Origin: G963923945 sp965199175
Lineage (GTDB): Bacteria; Pseudomonadota; Alphaproteobacteria; G963923945
Direction: 5' to 3'
NCBI GenBank assembly: GCA_965199175.1
Contig: OZ240684.1
Coordinates: 930,001 to 994,000, forward strand
Length of the DNA stretch: 64,000 bases
The notes below the pieces were generated by a model, which was given only the letters and a program-made list of their open reading frames with translations, searched no databases and was not told where the DNA came from. A program made the position numbers and the translations under genes. Positions 1-7,560 of this stretch are shown piece by piece; position 1 is the first letter of the stretch, and every line of letters begins with the position of its first letter.

Positions 1-478
1 TATGGCAAGAAACACAATCGAGTTTATTTTCTTTCGGAGTCACCCCGTCAGCCTGGTAAATGCTGAACCCCCATCCACCGACACGATGGGCATGAGGAAA
101 ATTTTCCGGCCAATTCTCCTTCCGCTCCATAACGGCGACCGCGGCTAATGTATCAATAACGTAAAGACCCTCTTCATCAATCAATGCTTCGCCTTCTGAA
201 TCTTTCTGAACCTTATAAACCTCCATCACAATGACCGAACCCGGCCCTACTCTCACACCGTCTTGGTCACCTGAAGCAGAGCCTTTGGCAACCGCTACAT
301 CATTGGCATACAGTTTGGCGACCTGTACATTTTCGGAGCGGTTCACTGTCGCATAATGAGCAAATGTCTCTTTGTAATTGGCAGGCACTTTGACAAATTC
401 CGGATCACCCCCGGCATAAGACAGGGCCGCAAAAACCAAGGTCGAAAAAAAGGCCGTAAACAGAGAGAACTTCTTCAT
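1..478 (-). CDS. Cytochrome P460 family protein (3' end off window)
   Basis: The reading frame opens at an ATG at 478 and stays open to base 1 (159 codons), so the C-terminus lies outside the window. The N-terminus is a signal peptide: MKK, a hydrophobic stretch and an A-type cleavage region near residue 22. The mature part begins DPEFVKVPANYKETFAHYAT, typical of cytochrome P460 proteins. The last visible residues are CVSCH, a CxxCH haem c attachment site, which sits near the C-terminus in this family. These periplasmic haem proteins oxidise hydroxylamine or bind NO; the substrate here cannot be told. The gene reads away from the prophage and is probably the host gene flanking its left side. 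The upstream region is a short-repeat tract. Confidence 0.72.
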   Translation of the reverse strand, partial: MKKFSLFTAFFSTLVFAALSYAGGDPEFVKVPANYKETFAHYATVNRSENVQVAKLYANDVAVAKGSASGDQDGVRVGPGSVIVMEVYKVQKDSEGEALIDEEGLYVIDTLAAVAVMERKENWPENFPHAHRVGGWGFSIYQADGVTPKENKLDCVSCH

Positions 479-650
479 TTTATCCTCGTTTTACTTCGTT
501 TGTACTTGTTTTACTTCGTTTTTACTTGTTCAGCTCGTTTTACTTTATTCATCTTTGCTTTACTTTGTCTATTCTCGTTTTACTTCGTTTATTATTGTTC
601 TCATGTTTATTATTGTTCTCATCAGGGTGGTTGTATCTTGACAAAAACAA
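479..650. repeat. Degenerate AAACGAAGTAAAA repeat tract upstream of the P460 gene
   Basis: On the plus strand this reads as repeated TTTTACTTCGTTT-like words (near 488, 507, 534, 555 and 576), then two copies of TTTATTATTGTTCTCAT. Composition is strongly skewed to T and C. It occupies the leader/promoter position of the minus-strand P460 gene. Open frames across it are low-complexity and not credible as genes. Confidence 0.5.
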
Positions 651-1249
651 CCAGTTACATAAAAAACGATCACAGATAGAAACGATTACAGACTAAGAAT
701 CATTCGCAAACAAGCAGAGCCATATGATGCTGAACCGAACCGAACAAACTTTTGACCAAAAGCAGCTTATCACGGATGATCATCTCCACCAACAACAGAG
801 TCATCAGCAGCATCACAATAAAGTGAAAAAGCTGCTCAACCAACCATAGGATCTGAGTAATAGGTTTTAAATTTTGAGATACCCGGTTTGCACAAATCGC
901 TGAGTATTTCCAAATATTGGATACTCTGTTGAAAAAAAAGCGCCGGTGCCGTGAAAAATCACTATGCGTCATGAGGCATCAACGCATATTTTTCCCAGCT
1001 TATTTCTGCCGGGCTTATTTTTCCGCCCGGACTTTGTTCTCATAGCTTCTATCATTTTGTATGGAAATAATGGTAAACTGAAATACGTGGATTGTGACGA
1101 GAGATGGTTCCGTATCGAAGAGCTAAGCAACACAGTTCTTATCGGCAAAATGACCTGGGTAAAATAATCTGGTAAAACACGGATAAAATAAAAAATACCG
1201 GGTAAAATAAAAAACACGAATAAAATAAATAAAATTACAGAGTAAAACT
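651..1249. other. Host-prophage junction region without a clear gene
   Basis: A 90-codon minus-strand frame (700-972) encodes a hydrophobic, Met/Leu-rich peptide with one possible membrane segment; I do not recognise it and would not call it. A small inverted repeat (CCGGGC...GCCCGG) lies at 1010-1031. From about 1150 to 1246 the plus strand is a run of GTAAAATAA-like words (TAAAATA at least five times) immediately before the repressor gene, probably containing its promoter. No integrase and no tRNA-like attachment site is visible. Confidence 0.4.
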
Positions 1250-1867
1250 ATGGAAATGCGTATCAAAGAACTTCGAAAAACCCTTAAGGGATGGACCCAG
1301 GCTGACCTTGCAGAGGCAACAGGGCTCTCCCAGTCTTATATTGGGGCCATCGAAAGCCGGAATATTGATAAATCACCGTCAATGGATACTCTGGTGGCTA
1401 TTGCCAACGCTCTCGATTCCCGGGTTGGTGAGTTATTCGATGACGCAAAACCTGTCCCGATTACCGGTAAAGTTGGGGCCGGTGCTAAAGTCCCGCTGGT
1501 AGATGCCTACGAAAAAGGAGATGGGCTGTATCATGTCTCCTGCCCTGCGGAACTCCATCACACAACCAAAGTGATCGGTGTCGAAGTCGATGGGGATAGC
1601 ATGATCCCGGTTTATGATAGTGGTGATATCCTCTTTTATTGGCGCGATACAATCGGTATACCCACCGAAGCCGTCAACACACGCTGTATCTGCGAAGATG
1701 ATAATGGTGATGCCTGGGTCAAATATGTAAAAATCGGCAGTGAGCCAGGCAAATTTCATCTTATCAGCCTCAATCCTCTGGCTGATAATATGCTCAATAT
1801 ATCCCTGAAATGGGCCGCACCCGTCCGGTTCCATCTGCCCAAAAATCTGGTCAAACGTTTTGAATAA
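1250..1867 (+). CDS. CI/LexA-like phage repressor (HTH-XRE plus S24 peptidase)
   Basis: A 205-residue two-domain repressor. An XRE-type helix-turn-helix covers about residues 15-36 (TQADLAEATGLSQSYIG). The C-terminal half is a LexA/CI S24 peptidase domain with GDSMIP (Ser117) and the general-base lysine in AWVKYVK (Lys158). A plausible Ala-Gly self-cleavage site lies at 77-78 (GAGAK). Proteins of this type hold a prophage silent and cleave themselves on RecA filaments after DNA damage. The position at the left edge of the phage genes supports a lysogeny-regulator role. Its operator may be the AT-rich palindrome near 3271, but this is inference. A hairpin follows the stop. Start chosen at the first ATG, which gives MEMRIKELRK as in the family. 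Confidence 0.88.
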   Translation: MEMRIKELRKTLKGWTQADLAEATGLSQSYIGAIESRNIDKSPSMDTLVAIANALDSRVGELFDDAKPVPITGKVGAGAKVPLVDAYEKGDGLYHVSCPAELHHTTKVIGVEVDGDSMIPVYDSGDILFYWRDTIGIPTEAVNTRCICEDDNGDAWVKYVKIGSEPGKFHLISLNPLADNMLNISLKWAAPVRFHLPKNLVKRFE

Positions 1868-1876
1868 ATTCTGAAA

Positions 1877-1904
1877 GGCTGGGGGGATATTAAGCCCCCC
1901 GGCC
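1877..1904 (+). terminator. Hairpin after the repressor gene
   Basis: An inverted repeat built from GGCTGGGGGG and CCCCCCGGCC with a loop of about 7 nt begins 10 bases after the repressor stop. There is no strong T run after it, so it may be an inefficient intrinsic terminator. Confidence 0.45.
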
Positions 1905-2166
1905 CTTCATAGGAGTTCAAAATGAACGAAAAAATCGTAAAATGGATATCATGAAAAGTCAACGCCATCAAAAATATCAGACCTTTCACTTGTACGGTTA
2001 GCCAAACCCTGATTATAAAAATTCAGTCCTTCGGGAACCAACAATCTTTCCCGGAACCGCACAATAGCTTACCGCCACTCAGCACAACCCACCCCTTGCT
2101 GTCTTTGCCTGGCCAGAGTGCCCTACGGGTCACCGGGGAAGCGGTGTCGTGAAACAACCAATGCTA
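1905..2166. other. No recognisable gene
   Basis: Contains AGGAG (1911) followed by two very short overlapping frames of 10 and 16 codons from 1922 and about 1951. Neither is recognisable. They may be remnants of an early phage gene. Confidence 0.3.
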
Positions 2167-2478
2167 TCAGGAAATACGTCTTATTGAATTATCATTGAAT
2201 TGGTTTGTACTGACTTTTCTTTTTTCAATACATTTTTGGTATGAAGACTGAGGATCAGAACTCAAATTGATACAGTTCACAATGACCCCGGCCCTGTCAT
2301 CACCAAACGTCTCGCGCAGATTAAATTGATATTCATCACCATACCGAATCAACTGCACCTGGGCCAGGTCATCAGGCGTCATTCCCGCTTCACCCATCGC
2401 CTTGATATGTAGAGCCAACTTTATCATATCGTGCAGCTCTGGAATCTATGTGCCATCTTTCGTTGGTTTTTCTTCCAT
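2167..2478 (-). pseudogene. Small hypothetical gene with an in-frame amber codon
   Basis: The minus-strand frame from ATG 2427 gives an 86-residue protein starting MIKLALHIKAMGEAGMTPDD. Reading the same frame upstream finds another ATG at 2478 (MEEKPTKDGT) with a good purine-rich leader, but a TAG at 2446-2448 interrupts it at codon 11; translation would then resume as IPELHDMIKLALHI. The natural continuity across the stop suggests a gene recently broken by a nonsense mutation, with possible re-initiation at 2427. The protein family is not recognised. It reads opposite to the phage genes. Confidence 0.45.
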
Positions 2479-3264
2479 TCCCTTTGGGTAGCTTTGGGCA
2501 GAATGCCGTCTGATGGTCACATATCGCTACATCCCCGGCTATATTTCCGGTGTCAATGATAGGGCGGACTGGCCTCCGGTTGCGGGATACCCTTCTTCAC
2601 GTCAATGCCTGTCTCGTCAGGGAACTCATAAAAAATGCCGGGTTCTGCTCACATTCAACAAGAATTGCTCAGATAAACAACCGACAGGCAAAAGAGTGCC
2701 ACCCATTGATGCCTCTGTATATTTTTGACGGCAGTATTGACCGACAATTCTGAAAAAAAATATTGCCAGCCTGACCATCGAAGGAAAAAGTTTCGTCGTC
2801 AATCTCTGAGCGTGATTGCCTTGATTTGACAAATAGCTCATTCAGAAAAGCATTCCTGACCCGGTTTGAAGACGTCGCTTGTCTGAATTTGTCTGACAAT
2901 GATGTGCCGGGCACTGATATGTCTGGGAATGACATATCTAACACTGAAACATGCGGTGCAAATTCGCCGGGTCACTTAACGCCTCCCTAACATATTCCAC
3001 AAATCCCGGACCGGAGAGCAATACCCCACTTCTCCAGGTTGCCCAACCGGATTTCATGTCCTGTCACTCTTCACGTGCTCACGGATGACACAAAAATCCT
3101 CCCCAAATATGAGCGCGACGAATGCAGAACGATCAGCATATCCATCCAATCTAGATGGCCGGGTCATCTGACATCTCACTGGATACAGTGTCACCAGACA
3201 CGCTGCTTTTCCAATAACCCCGGAAAGTATCATGAATCGGTTGGCAGGGACCGGTTCCTCAGAA
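2479..3264. other. Degraded early region, no supported gene
   Basis: Several overlapping short frames on both strands (up to 91 codons, 2669-2944 minus) lack recognisable domains, plausible ribosome sites or consistent composition. In temperate phages this position, between repressor and packaging genes, normally holds replication and regulatory genes. Nothing of that kind can be recognised here, consistent with decay or loss. Confidence 0.4.
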
Positions 3265-3270
3265 AGATCA

Positions 3271-3326
3271 GAAATATTTCCAAAAGTATTTTTTTGTTGA
3301 CAAAAATATTTCTATTAGTATTTTAT
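3271..3326 (+). promoter_or_regulatory. Candidate early promoter with palindromic operator-like site
   Basis: TTGACA at 3297-3302 is followed after 16 bp by TATTTT (3319-3324), about 80 bp upstream of the 3404 gene. A perfect palindrome GAAATATTTC (3271-3280) and the related AAATATTT (3304-3311) flank and overlap the -35 box, as expected for repressor binding. Binding by the repressor encoded at 1250 is inference. Confidence 0.45.
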
Positions 3327-3403
3327 ACCAGAGCAGAGAGTGTATCGGAAACCAGAAAACCTCTCTGGTTGTTTCCGTCAATATCTCATCAAAAAACCGA
3401 CTT

Positions 3404-3784
3404 ATGAACACTCATCCGAAACGACCAATCGATAACCATGAAGAGGATATCAAAGAAATGGACACCCCGGAATACACCACCACAATCAGCCTTGAATGGG
3501 AAGATGAAACCATCCTTGAAATGGATGTCTGTGCCAACCCGATTATTGATGATGATGATGTGATTGATGTCACAGATATTGGTGTGGCTGCACTCGGTCT
3601 GGAAATTACTCAGGAATGGGTGGAAGCACCACCATGGCTGGCTGAACCAATCCGGGATGTCCTGCTCAGCAGCCCGGGTCAACGCCAATCCATGCTCGAA
3701 AATGACCGACAATATCAGGGTTGGGAGAACCGTCAGCCAGAACAAGCCAATGATTGCTTTAGCAGACGGTCATTGTATCACTGA
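3404..3784 (+). CDS. Acidic hypothetical protein
   Basis: A 126-residue protein, strongly acidic in its first 90 residues (runs such as IIDDDDVIDVTDIG), with no cysteine cluster, signal peptide or membrane segment. I do not recognise a family. It is the first plus-strand gene after the candidate promoter at 3297 and is followed by a strong hairpin at 3811, so it looks like a monocistronic early phage gene. Small acidic early proteins often bind host or phage DNA-binding proteins, but nothing in the sequence proves that. The last 30 residues are less typical and could reflect a shifted end. Confidence 0.5.
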   Translation: MNTHPKRPIDNHEEDIKEMDTPEYTTTISLEWEDETILEMDVCANPIIDDDDVIDVTDIGVAALGLEITQEWVEAPPWLAEPIRDVLLSSPGQRQSMLENDRQYQGWENRQPEQANDCFSRRSLYH

Positions 3785-3810
3785 AAATAGAATTTCCTCC
3801 CCGACAGGAC

Positions 3811-3840
3811 GTGAGGAGCGTCCTTCCGGATGCTCCTCAC
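3811..3840 (+). terminator. Strong stem-loop after the 3404 gene
   Basis: GTGAGGAGC and GCTCCTCAC pair perfectly; the stem continues inward through a G-T pair and TCC/GGA to a TTCC tetraloop, giving about 13 pairs. There is no T run after it, so it may be a processing or stability element rather than a classic intrinsic terminator. Between it and 4074 only a 34-codon frame (3855-3959) is present, without a ribosome site. Confidence 0.55.
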
Positions 3841-4073
3841 TTCCTGACAAATTCATGAGCACCCCGACCATAATAAACAAATATTTCACAGCAACGTATG
3901 ACATGATTACTCATGCGCTGCAGGCAATCATGGGTTTGTTCGATTGTAAACACCTTTAGTAATAAAAAGCCCTGTATCCTGAGAGCAATGATCTCTCAAC
4001 CGATTTGGAAAAACATCCCAAAAAATATGCCAACCAATCTCTCTTCAGAAAGATCTGACTTTGGAGTCACCCT

Positions 4074-4550
4074 ATGACCTATTCAGCACGCCCTCCCCTT
4101 ATTGAGCGTCTTTATGCCAACAATTTTTTAGATGACTACCATCTTGATGCTGCCCGTGAGATTACCACCACGATCCACAGCTTTGAGCGCTCTCTTTTTG
4201 CCTCCCGCAACCCTTATCAACCCCGTATTGATCAGCGTCCCCATATCAGCAGTTGGCATTTTCGGGCATTTTCACCTGGAACATTAGACATTTATCATCA
4301 TCATTACCGGCCCTGGGCTGAAATGATGGGGGTAATTTCAGCGCGAAAACTGGCTGATCTCAGCACACGGCCAGATGATAAAAATGCTCTGGAATTTATG
4401 TGGGATTTTTTGACTGAAAAACCGGTGACCGAATTAACAAAAAAATATCGGCTTAAAGTGAGAGGACAGCGTTACTGGAAACCGGTTGTCAAAAACTCCC
4501 TCCATATTTATGCCGAAATTGCCCGATGGATTGTTCGGGACGCAGCCTGA
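4074..4550 (+). CDS. Hypothetical phage protein, possible regulator
   Basis: A 158-residue soluble, basic protein starting MTYSARPPLIERLYANNFLD, with a GGAG ribosome site just upstream (4061-4064). It contains no family I can name. The second half is helical and basic (ending VVKNSLHIYAEIARWIVRD), compatible with a DNA-binding regulator. Its position, alone between the early region and the iteron-like repeats and packaging genes, is where late-gene activators often sit. The function is inference only. A T-rich stretch follows at 4570-4590. Confidence 0.5.
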   Translation: MTYSARPPLIERLYANNFLDDYHLDAAREITTTIHSFERSLFASRNPYQPRIDQRPHISSWHFRAFSPGTLDIYHHHYRPWAEMMGVISARKLADLSTRPDDKNALEFMWDFLTEKPVTELTKKYRLKVRGQRYWKPVVKNSLHIYAEIARWIVRDAA

Positions 4551-4715
4551 ACCAACACAAGACAGAGCATCTTTTTTGTTTTTTTCTTGACGGGGGGGCA
4601 TGTTTTTGCTATCATTCGTTCATAATCATATTTCTGTAAGTGATTGCCAATATGTTGACCCCTTATAGGTTAATTTACTTCTTATGGGCTCACTTAACTT
4701 ACAAAATAGGGAATC

Positions 4716-5060
4716 CAGAATAGGTAACCGCTCATTTGAGTGATGACCAACGTGATCACCCAAACGAGCGATCACCTAAAAGATAAAATAAAACCCAAAG
4801 ACAAAATAAATTGACTGTCAAAATAGATGGTTGCAATGGGTAATTACTTACAGAATAGGTAACCGCTCATTTGAGTGATGACCGGCGTGATCACCCAAAC
4901 AAGTGATCACCTAAAAATAAAATAAAACCCAAAGACAAAATAAATTGACTGTCAAAATAGATGGTTGCAATGGGTAATTACTTACAGAATAGCTAACCGC
5001 TCATTTGAGCGATGACCGATGTGATGACCCAAACAAGTGATCACCCGAACAAATAACCAT
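4716..5060. repeat. 135-bp tandem repeats with GTGATCAC sites (iteron-like)
   Basis: Units begin with CAGAATAGGTAACCGCTCAT at 4716 and 4851, and with a one-base variant (AGCTAACC) at 4985. The spacing is 135 and 134 bp, the one-base difference lying in an A run. The third unit is partial and ends near 5060. Each unit carries TCATTTGAGTGATGACC, one or two GTGATCAC or GATCACC sites, and the inverted motif TTGACTGTCAA. Further related sites (AGTGATTACCCGG, AAGTGATCACTT) continue to 5156. The arrangement resembles replication iterons or a multi-site operator upstream of the late genes. No array of spacers of CRISPR type is present. Confidence 0.7.
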
Positions 5061-5359
5061 CTACAGACAAATAGTTGCCAAATTACCCGGCTCAATTACT
5101 CAGAATGAGTGATTACCCGGGGATAAGTCATCACTTGTCCAAATAAGTGATCACTTAAAACAAGACAGGGTAGCTGCGTCAAAAAAGGATGTGCTTCTCC
5201 TGAGTTCCGGACTGGGGTGATGCCCCCGGAAGTTCCTTAATTTTACATTCACCTTAATTTTACATTCGATTGAACTTTACGTTTGATACGTTTTTTATGT
5301 TCGGTGCGTCGGCACGAAGACGTTCCGCCATAGAAATTTCAGCTATAGATATTCCAAAA

Positions 5360-5388
5360 GAAACCGCCGGAAGCGTTCCGGCGGTTTC
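5360..5388. terminator. Perfect 13-bp hairpin upstream of the packaging genes
   Basis: GAAACCGCCGGAA and TTCCGGCGGTTTC form a perfect stem with a GCG loop, followed by TTCGTTT. It could stop transcription in either direction and isolate the late operon, which begins at 5475, from the upstream repeats. Confidence 0.65.
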
Positions 5389-5474
5389 TTCGTTTGGTGT
5401 AACACGGGCGTAACACGTATGTTCAGAATTGAATGACCACCGGGTCTTTGAAACCATTATCACAGGAAACCAGA

Positions 5475-5828
5475 ATGCCCATTCGTAAAAACAATATCAG
5501 TAAGACAAACACCATCGGGCAACTGAAAGGTCGTGGTAAAAAACCGGGTTCCCCAAAAAAACCGGCCGGTACCCTGGTTGAAATACGCCATTTAGCTCAA
5601 TCTCACAGCAAGACTGCTCTCAATCGAATTGTTGATCTGACCGGATCCAATACTCCTTCGGTTGCCCTGGCAGCGTGTCGGGAGATTCTGGACCGGGCTT
5701 ATGGCAAGCCGGTTCAGGCCACTGAGATCACCGGTAAAAATGGCGAAGCCGTTGCGATTGATGTCACCGCGATTACAGAGCGGTTGAATGCTAAGCTGGG
5801 ACCAGCCAGTGATGAACAAAGCCCCTAA
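5475..5828 (+). CDS. Terminase small subunit-like protein
   Basis: A 117-residue protein with a basic N-terminus (MPIRKNNISKTNTIGQLKGR) followed by an arginine- and alanine-rich helical region. The segment ALAACREILDRAYGKP is typical of short small-terminase proteins that precede the large subunit in proteobacterial podophages. It would recognise the phage DNA for packaging. The frame stays open upstream to 5433, but the ATG at 5475 has AGGAA (5463-5467) and begins a typical basic leader. It overlaps the next gene by 17 bases, so translation is probably coupled. Confidence 0.65.
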   Translation: MPIRKNNISKTNTIGQLKGRGKKPGSPKKPAGTLVEIRHLAQSHSKTALNRIVDLTGSNTPSVALAACREILDRAYGKPVQATEITGKNGEAVAIDVTAITERLNAKLGPASDEQSP

Positions 5829-7560
5829 GACCCCAATCCCATCTGGGGGACCCGTAGGGGGGGCACCCCCAAATAGGTATCAAACAGAGGGACCCGTAGG
5901 GGGGGCATCCCCAAATGGGTATCAAACCCAAAGCCTGGCCGAACGTCTGGCCGCTTTGCCCCGTGATCAGCGTGACCAGATCATCAGAACATTTTCATCG
6001 GATGAACAAGCCGCCATAACCTATGCGTGGCGGGCGTTCTGGGCACGACCGGATCAGTTGGCTCCTGAAAGTGACTGGGCGATCTGGTTGGTCCTGGCTG
6101 GGCGGGGTTTTGGCAAAACCCGCACCGGGGCCGAATGGATTCGGGAACGTGTTGAGGCCGGAGCCAGACGTATTGCTTTGGTTGCAGAAACAGCGGCCGA
6201 TGCCCGCGATGTGATGGTCGAAGGGGAAAGCGGATTGCTTAAAATCTACCCGCCAGAGAACGCCCCGATCTATGAGCCTTCCAAACGCCGGATCACCTGG
6301 CCGAATGGGGCCATTGCCACGCTTTATAATGCCACCGAACCGGATCAACTCCGGGGGCCGCAACATGATACGGCCTGGTGTGATGAATTGGCGAAATGGA
6401 AACGAGCCCGTGAAACCTGGGATCAGCTTCAATTCGGGATGCGGCAAGGTGACCCGCGCATTATCGTCACCACCACACCACGCCCGATTGAACTGGTCAA
6501 GGCACTGGTTGCCGGAACCGAAGGCCGGGTTGTGGTCACGCGTGGTCGTACCGCTGATAATCAGGCCAATCTTGCGCCTGGCTTTATTGAGCGTATTGAG
6601 GGCCGCTATGCCGGAACCCGCCTGGGTCGTCAGGAACTCGAAGGCGAAATACTCGGCGACATCCCCGGTGCTTTGTGGCGGTTAGCGGATATTGACGCCT
6701 ATCGGATTTTGCAACCCCAATCCCGTTTAGTGAACCCGCAGGGTGGAAGCCATCCGGGCGGAGATAGAGCAAATAAACCCGCCAATCCATCCTGGGGGAC
6801 CCGTAGGGGGGTAAATCACCTAGGTGGAGATAGAGCAAACGGATTCGCCAATCCATCCTGGGGGACCGGTAGGGGGAGAGACCATCCAGGCGGGGATAGA
6901 GCAAATGAACCCGCCAATCCATCCTGGGGGACCCGTAGGGGGACAGACCACACAGGCGGAGAAGTAGCAAACGGATTCGCCAATCCATCCTGGGGGACCC
7001 GTAGGGGGGGCACCCCCAGGATGGAATTAGAACGTATCGTGGTGGCGGTGGATCCGGCGGTGACTGCCGGGGATGAAAGTAATGAAAGCGGGGTCATTGT
7101 CGCCGGAGTTGCCCGTAATGAGGGCTATGTCCTCGAAGATGCCTCATCACGATCAACGCCGCTGCAATGGGCGCGAAAAGCGATCGCCCTTTATGACAAA
7201 TATGAGGCAGACGCCATTGTGATTGAAACCAACCAAGGCGGTGACATGGTGAAACATACCTTAGAGAGTGTGCGGCGCAGTATCCGTATCCTTGAGGTAC
7301 GAGCCAGCCGGGGCAAACATATCCGGGCCGAGCCGGTTGCCGCGCTTTACGAGCAAGGACGAATCCATCATGTCGGCACCTTTCCGGAATTGGAAAATCA
7401 AATGTGTCAAATGACAGCGGCGGGCTATGAGGGTGAGGGATCTCCTGACCGCCTGGACGCATTGGTGTGGGCGTTCAGTGAGTTGTTTCCACGCCTCACC
7501 AGCCGTACACATCTCAACGGGGTCTCACTCCGTGCGCAAACTGATTTTAAGGTCTTTTAA
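5812..7560 (+). CDS. Terminase large subunit with translated repeat insertions
   Basis: A DNA-packaging motor of 582 residues. Walker A is at about 97-103 (GRGFGKT), and Walker B plus catalytic Glu at DTAWCDELAKW. The nuclease (RNase H-like) half starts near residue 408 with VAVDPAV (Asp414), then IETNQGGD and SPDRLDALVWA. Two parts do not belong to the family. Residues 11-40 hold two GGPVGGAPPN-type peptides. Residues about 304-403 hold a four-fold 21-residue repeat rich in NPSWGTRRG placed exactly between the ATPase and nuclease domains. Both are read from copies of the 40-bp palindrome family, in different frames. All conserved motifs survive, so the protein may still work. The ATG at 5812 was preferred to 5788 because it lies in the short-overlap position after the small subunit. 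Confidence 0.9.
   Translation: MNKAPKTPIPSGGPVGGAPPNRYQTEGPVGGASPNGYQTQSLAERLAALPRDQRDQIIRTFSSDEQAAITYAWRAFWARPDQLAPESDWAIWLVLAGRGFGKTRTGAEWIRERVEAGARRIALVAETAADARDVMVEGESGLLKIYPPENAPIYEPSKRRITWPNGAIATLYNATEPDQLRGPQHDTAWCDELAKWKRARETWDQLQFGMRQGDPRIIVTTTPRPIELVKALVAGTEGRVVVTRGRTADNQANLAPGFIERIEGRYAGTRLGRQELEGEILGDIPGALWRLADIDAYRILQPQSRLVNPQGGSHPGGDRANKPANPSWGTRRGVNHLGGDRANGFANPSWGTGRGRDHPGGDRANEPANPSWGTRRGTDHTGGEVANGFANPSWGTRRGGTPRMELERIVVAVDPAVTAGDESNESGVIVAGVARNEGYVLEDASSRSTPLQWARKAIALYDKYEADAIVIETNQGGDMVKHTLESVRRSIRILEVRASRGKHIRAEPVAALYEQGRIHHVGTFPELENQMCQMTAAGYEGEGSPDRLDALVWAFSELFPRLTSRTHLNGVSLRAQTDFKVF
5838..5920 (+). repeat. Two palindromic elements at the start of the large terminase gene
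   Basis: Copy one (about 5838-5877) has arms around CCATCTGGGGG and CCCCCAAATAGG. Copy two (about 5887-5920) has lost its left arm and keeps the core and a right arm CCCAAATGGG. They encode GGPVGGAPP-type peptides. The same two-copy arrangement recurs at 7879-7960, including the intervening AAACAGAGGGACCCGTAG. Confidence 0.8.
6770..7024 (+). repeat. Tandem 63-bp units containing palindromic element, inside terminase gene
   Basis: Four units of 63 bp (21 codons) each carry CCATCCTGGGGGACC. The first three have degenerate right arms. The last (6985-7024) is a perfect 40-bp element with arms CCATCCTGGGGG and CCCCCAGGATGG. Because 63 is a multiple of three, the terminase frame is kept. Confidence 0.85.

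Noticed and set aside
700..972. 90-codon minus-strand frame with a possible membrane segment
   Set aside because: Low-complexity hydrophobic sequence in an AT-rich region, without a ribosome site or recognisable relatives.
2513..2944. Several overlapping frames of 67-91 codons
   Set aside because: They lie on both strands in mutually exclusive frames with no domain, and composition does not favour any one.
4716..5060. 135-bp repeats as a CRISPR array
   Set aside because: Units are contiguous and identical throughout, with no short repeat and variable spacer structure.
5260..5463. 67-codon minus-strand frame
   Set aside because: It runs straight through the perfect 13-bp hairpin at 5360-5388 and has no recognisable family or ribosome site.
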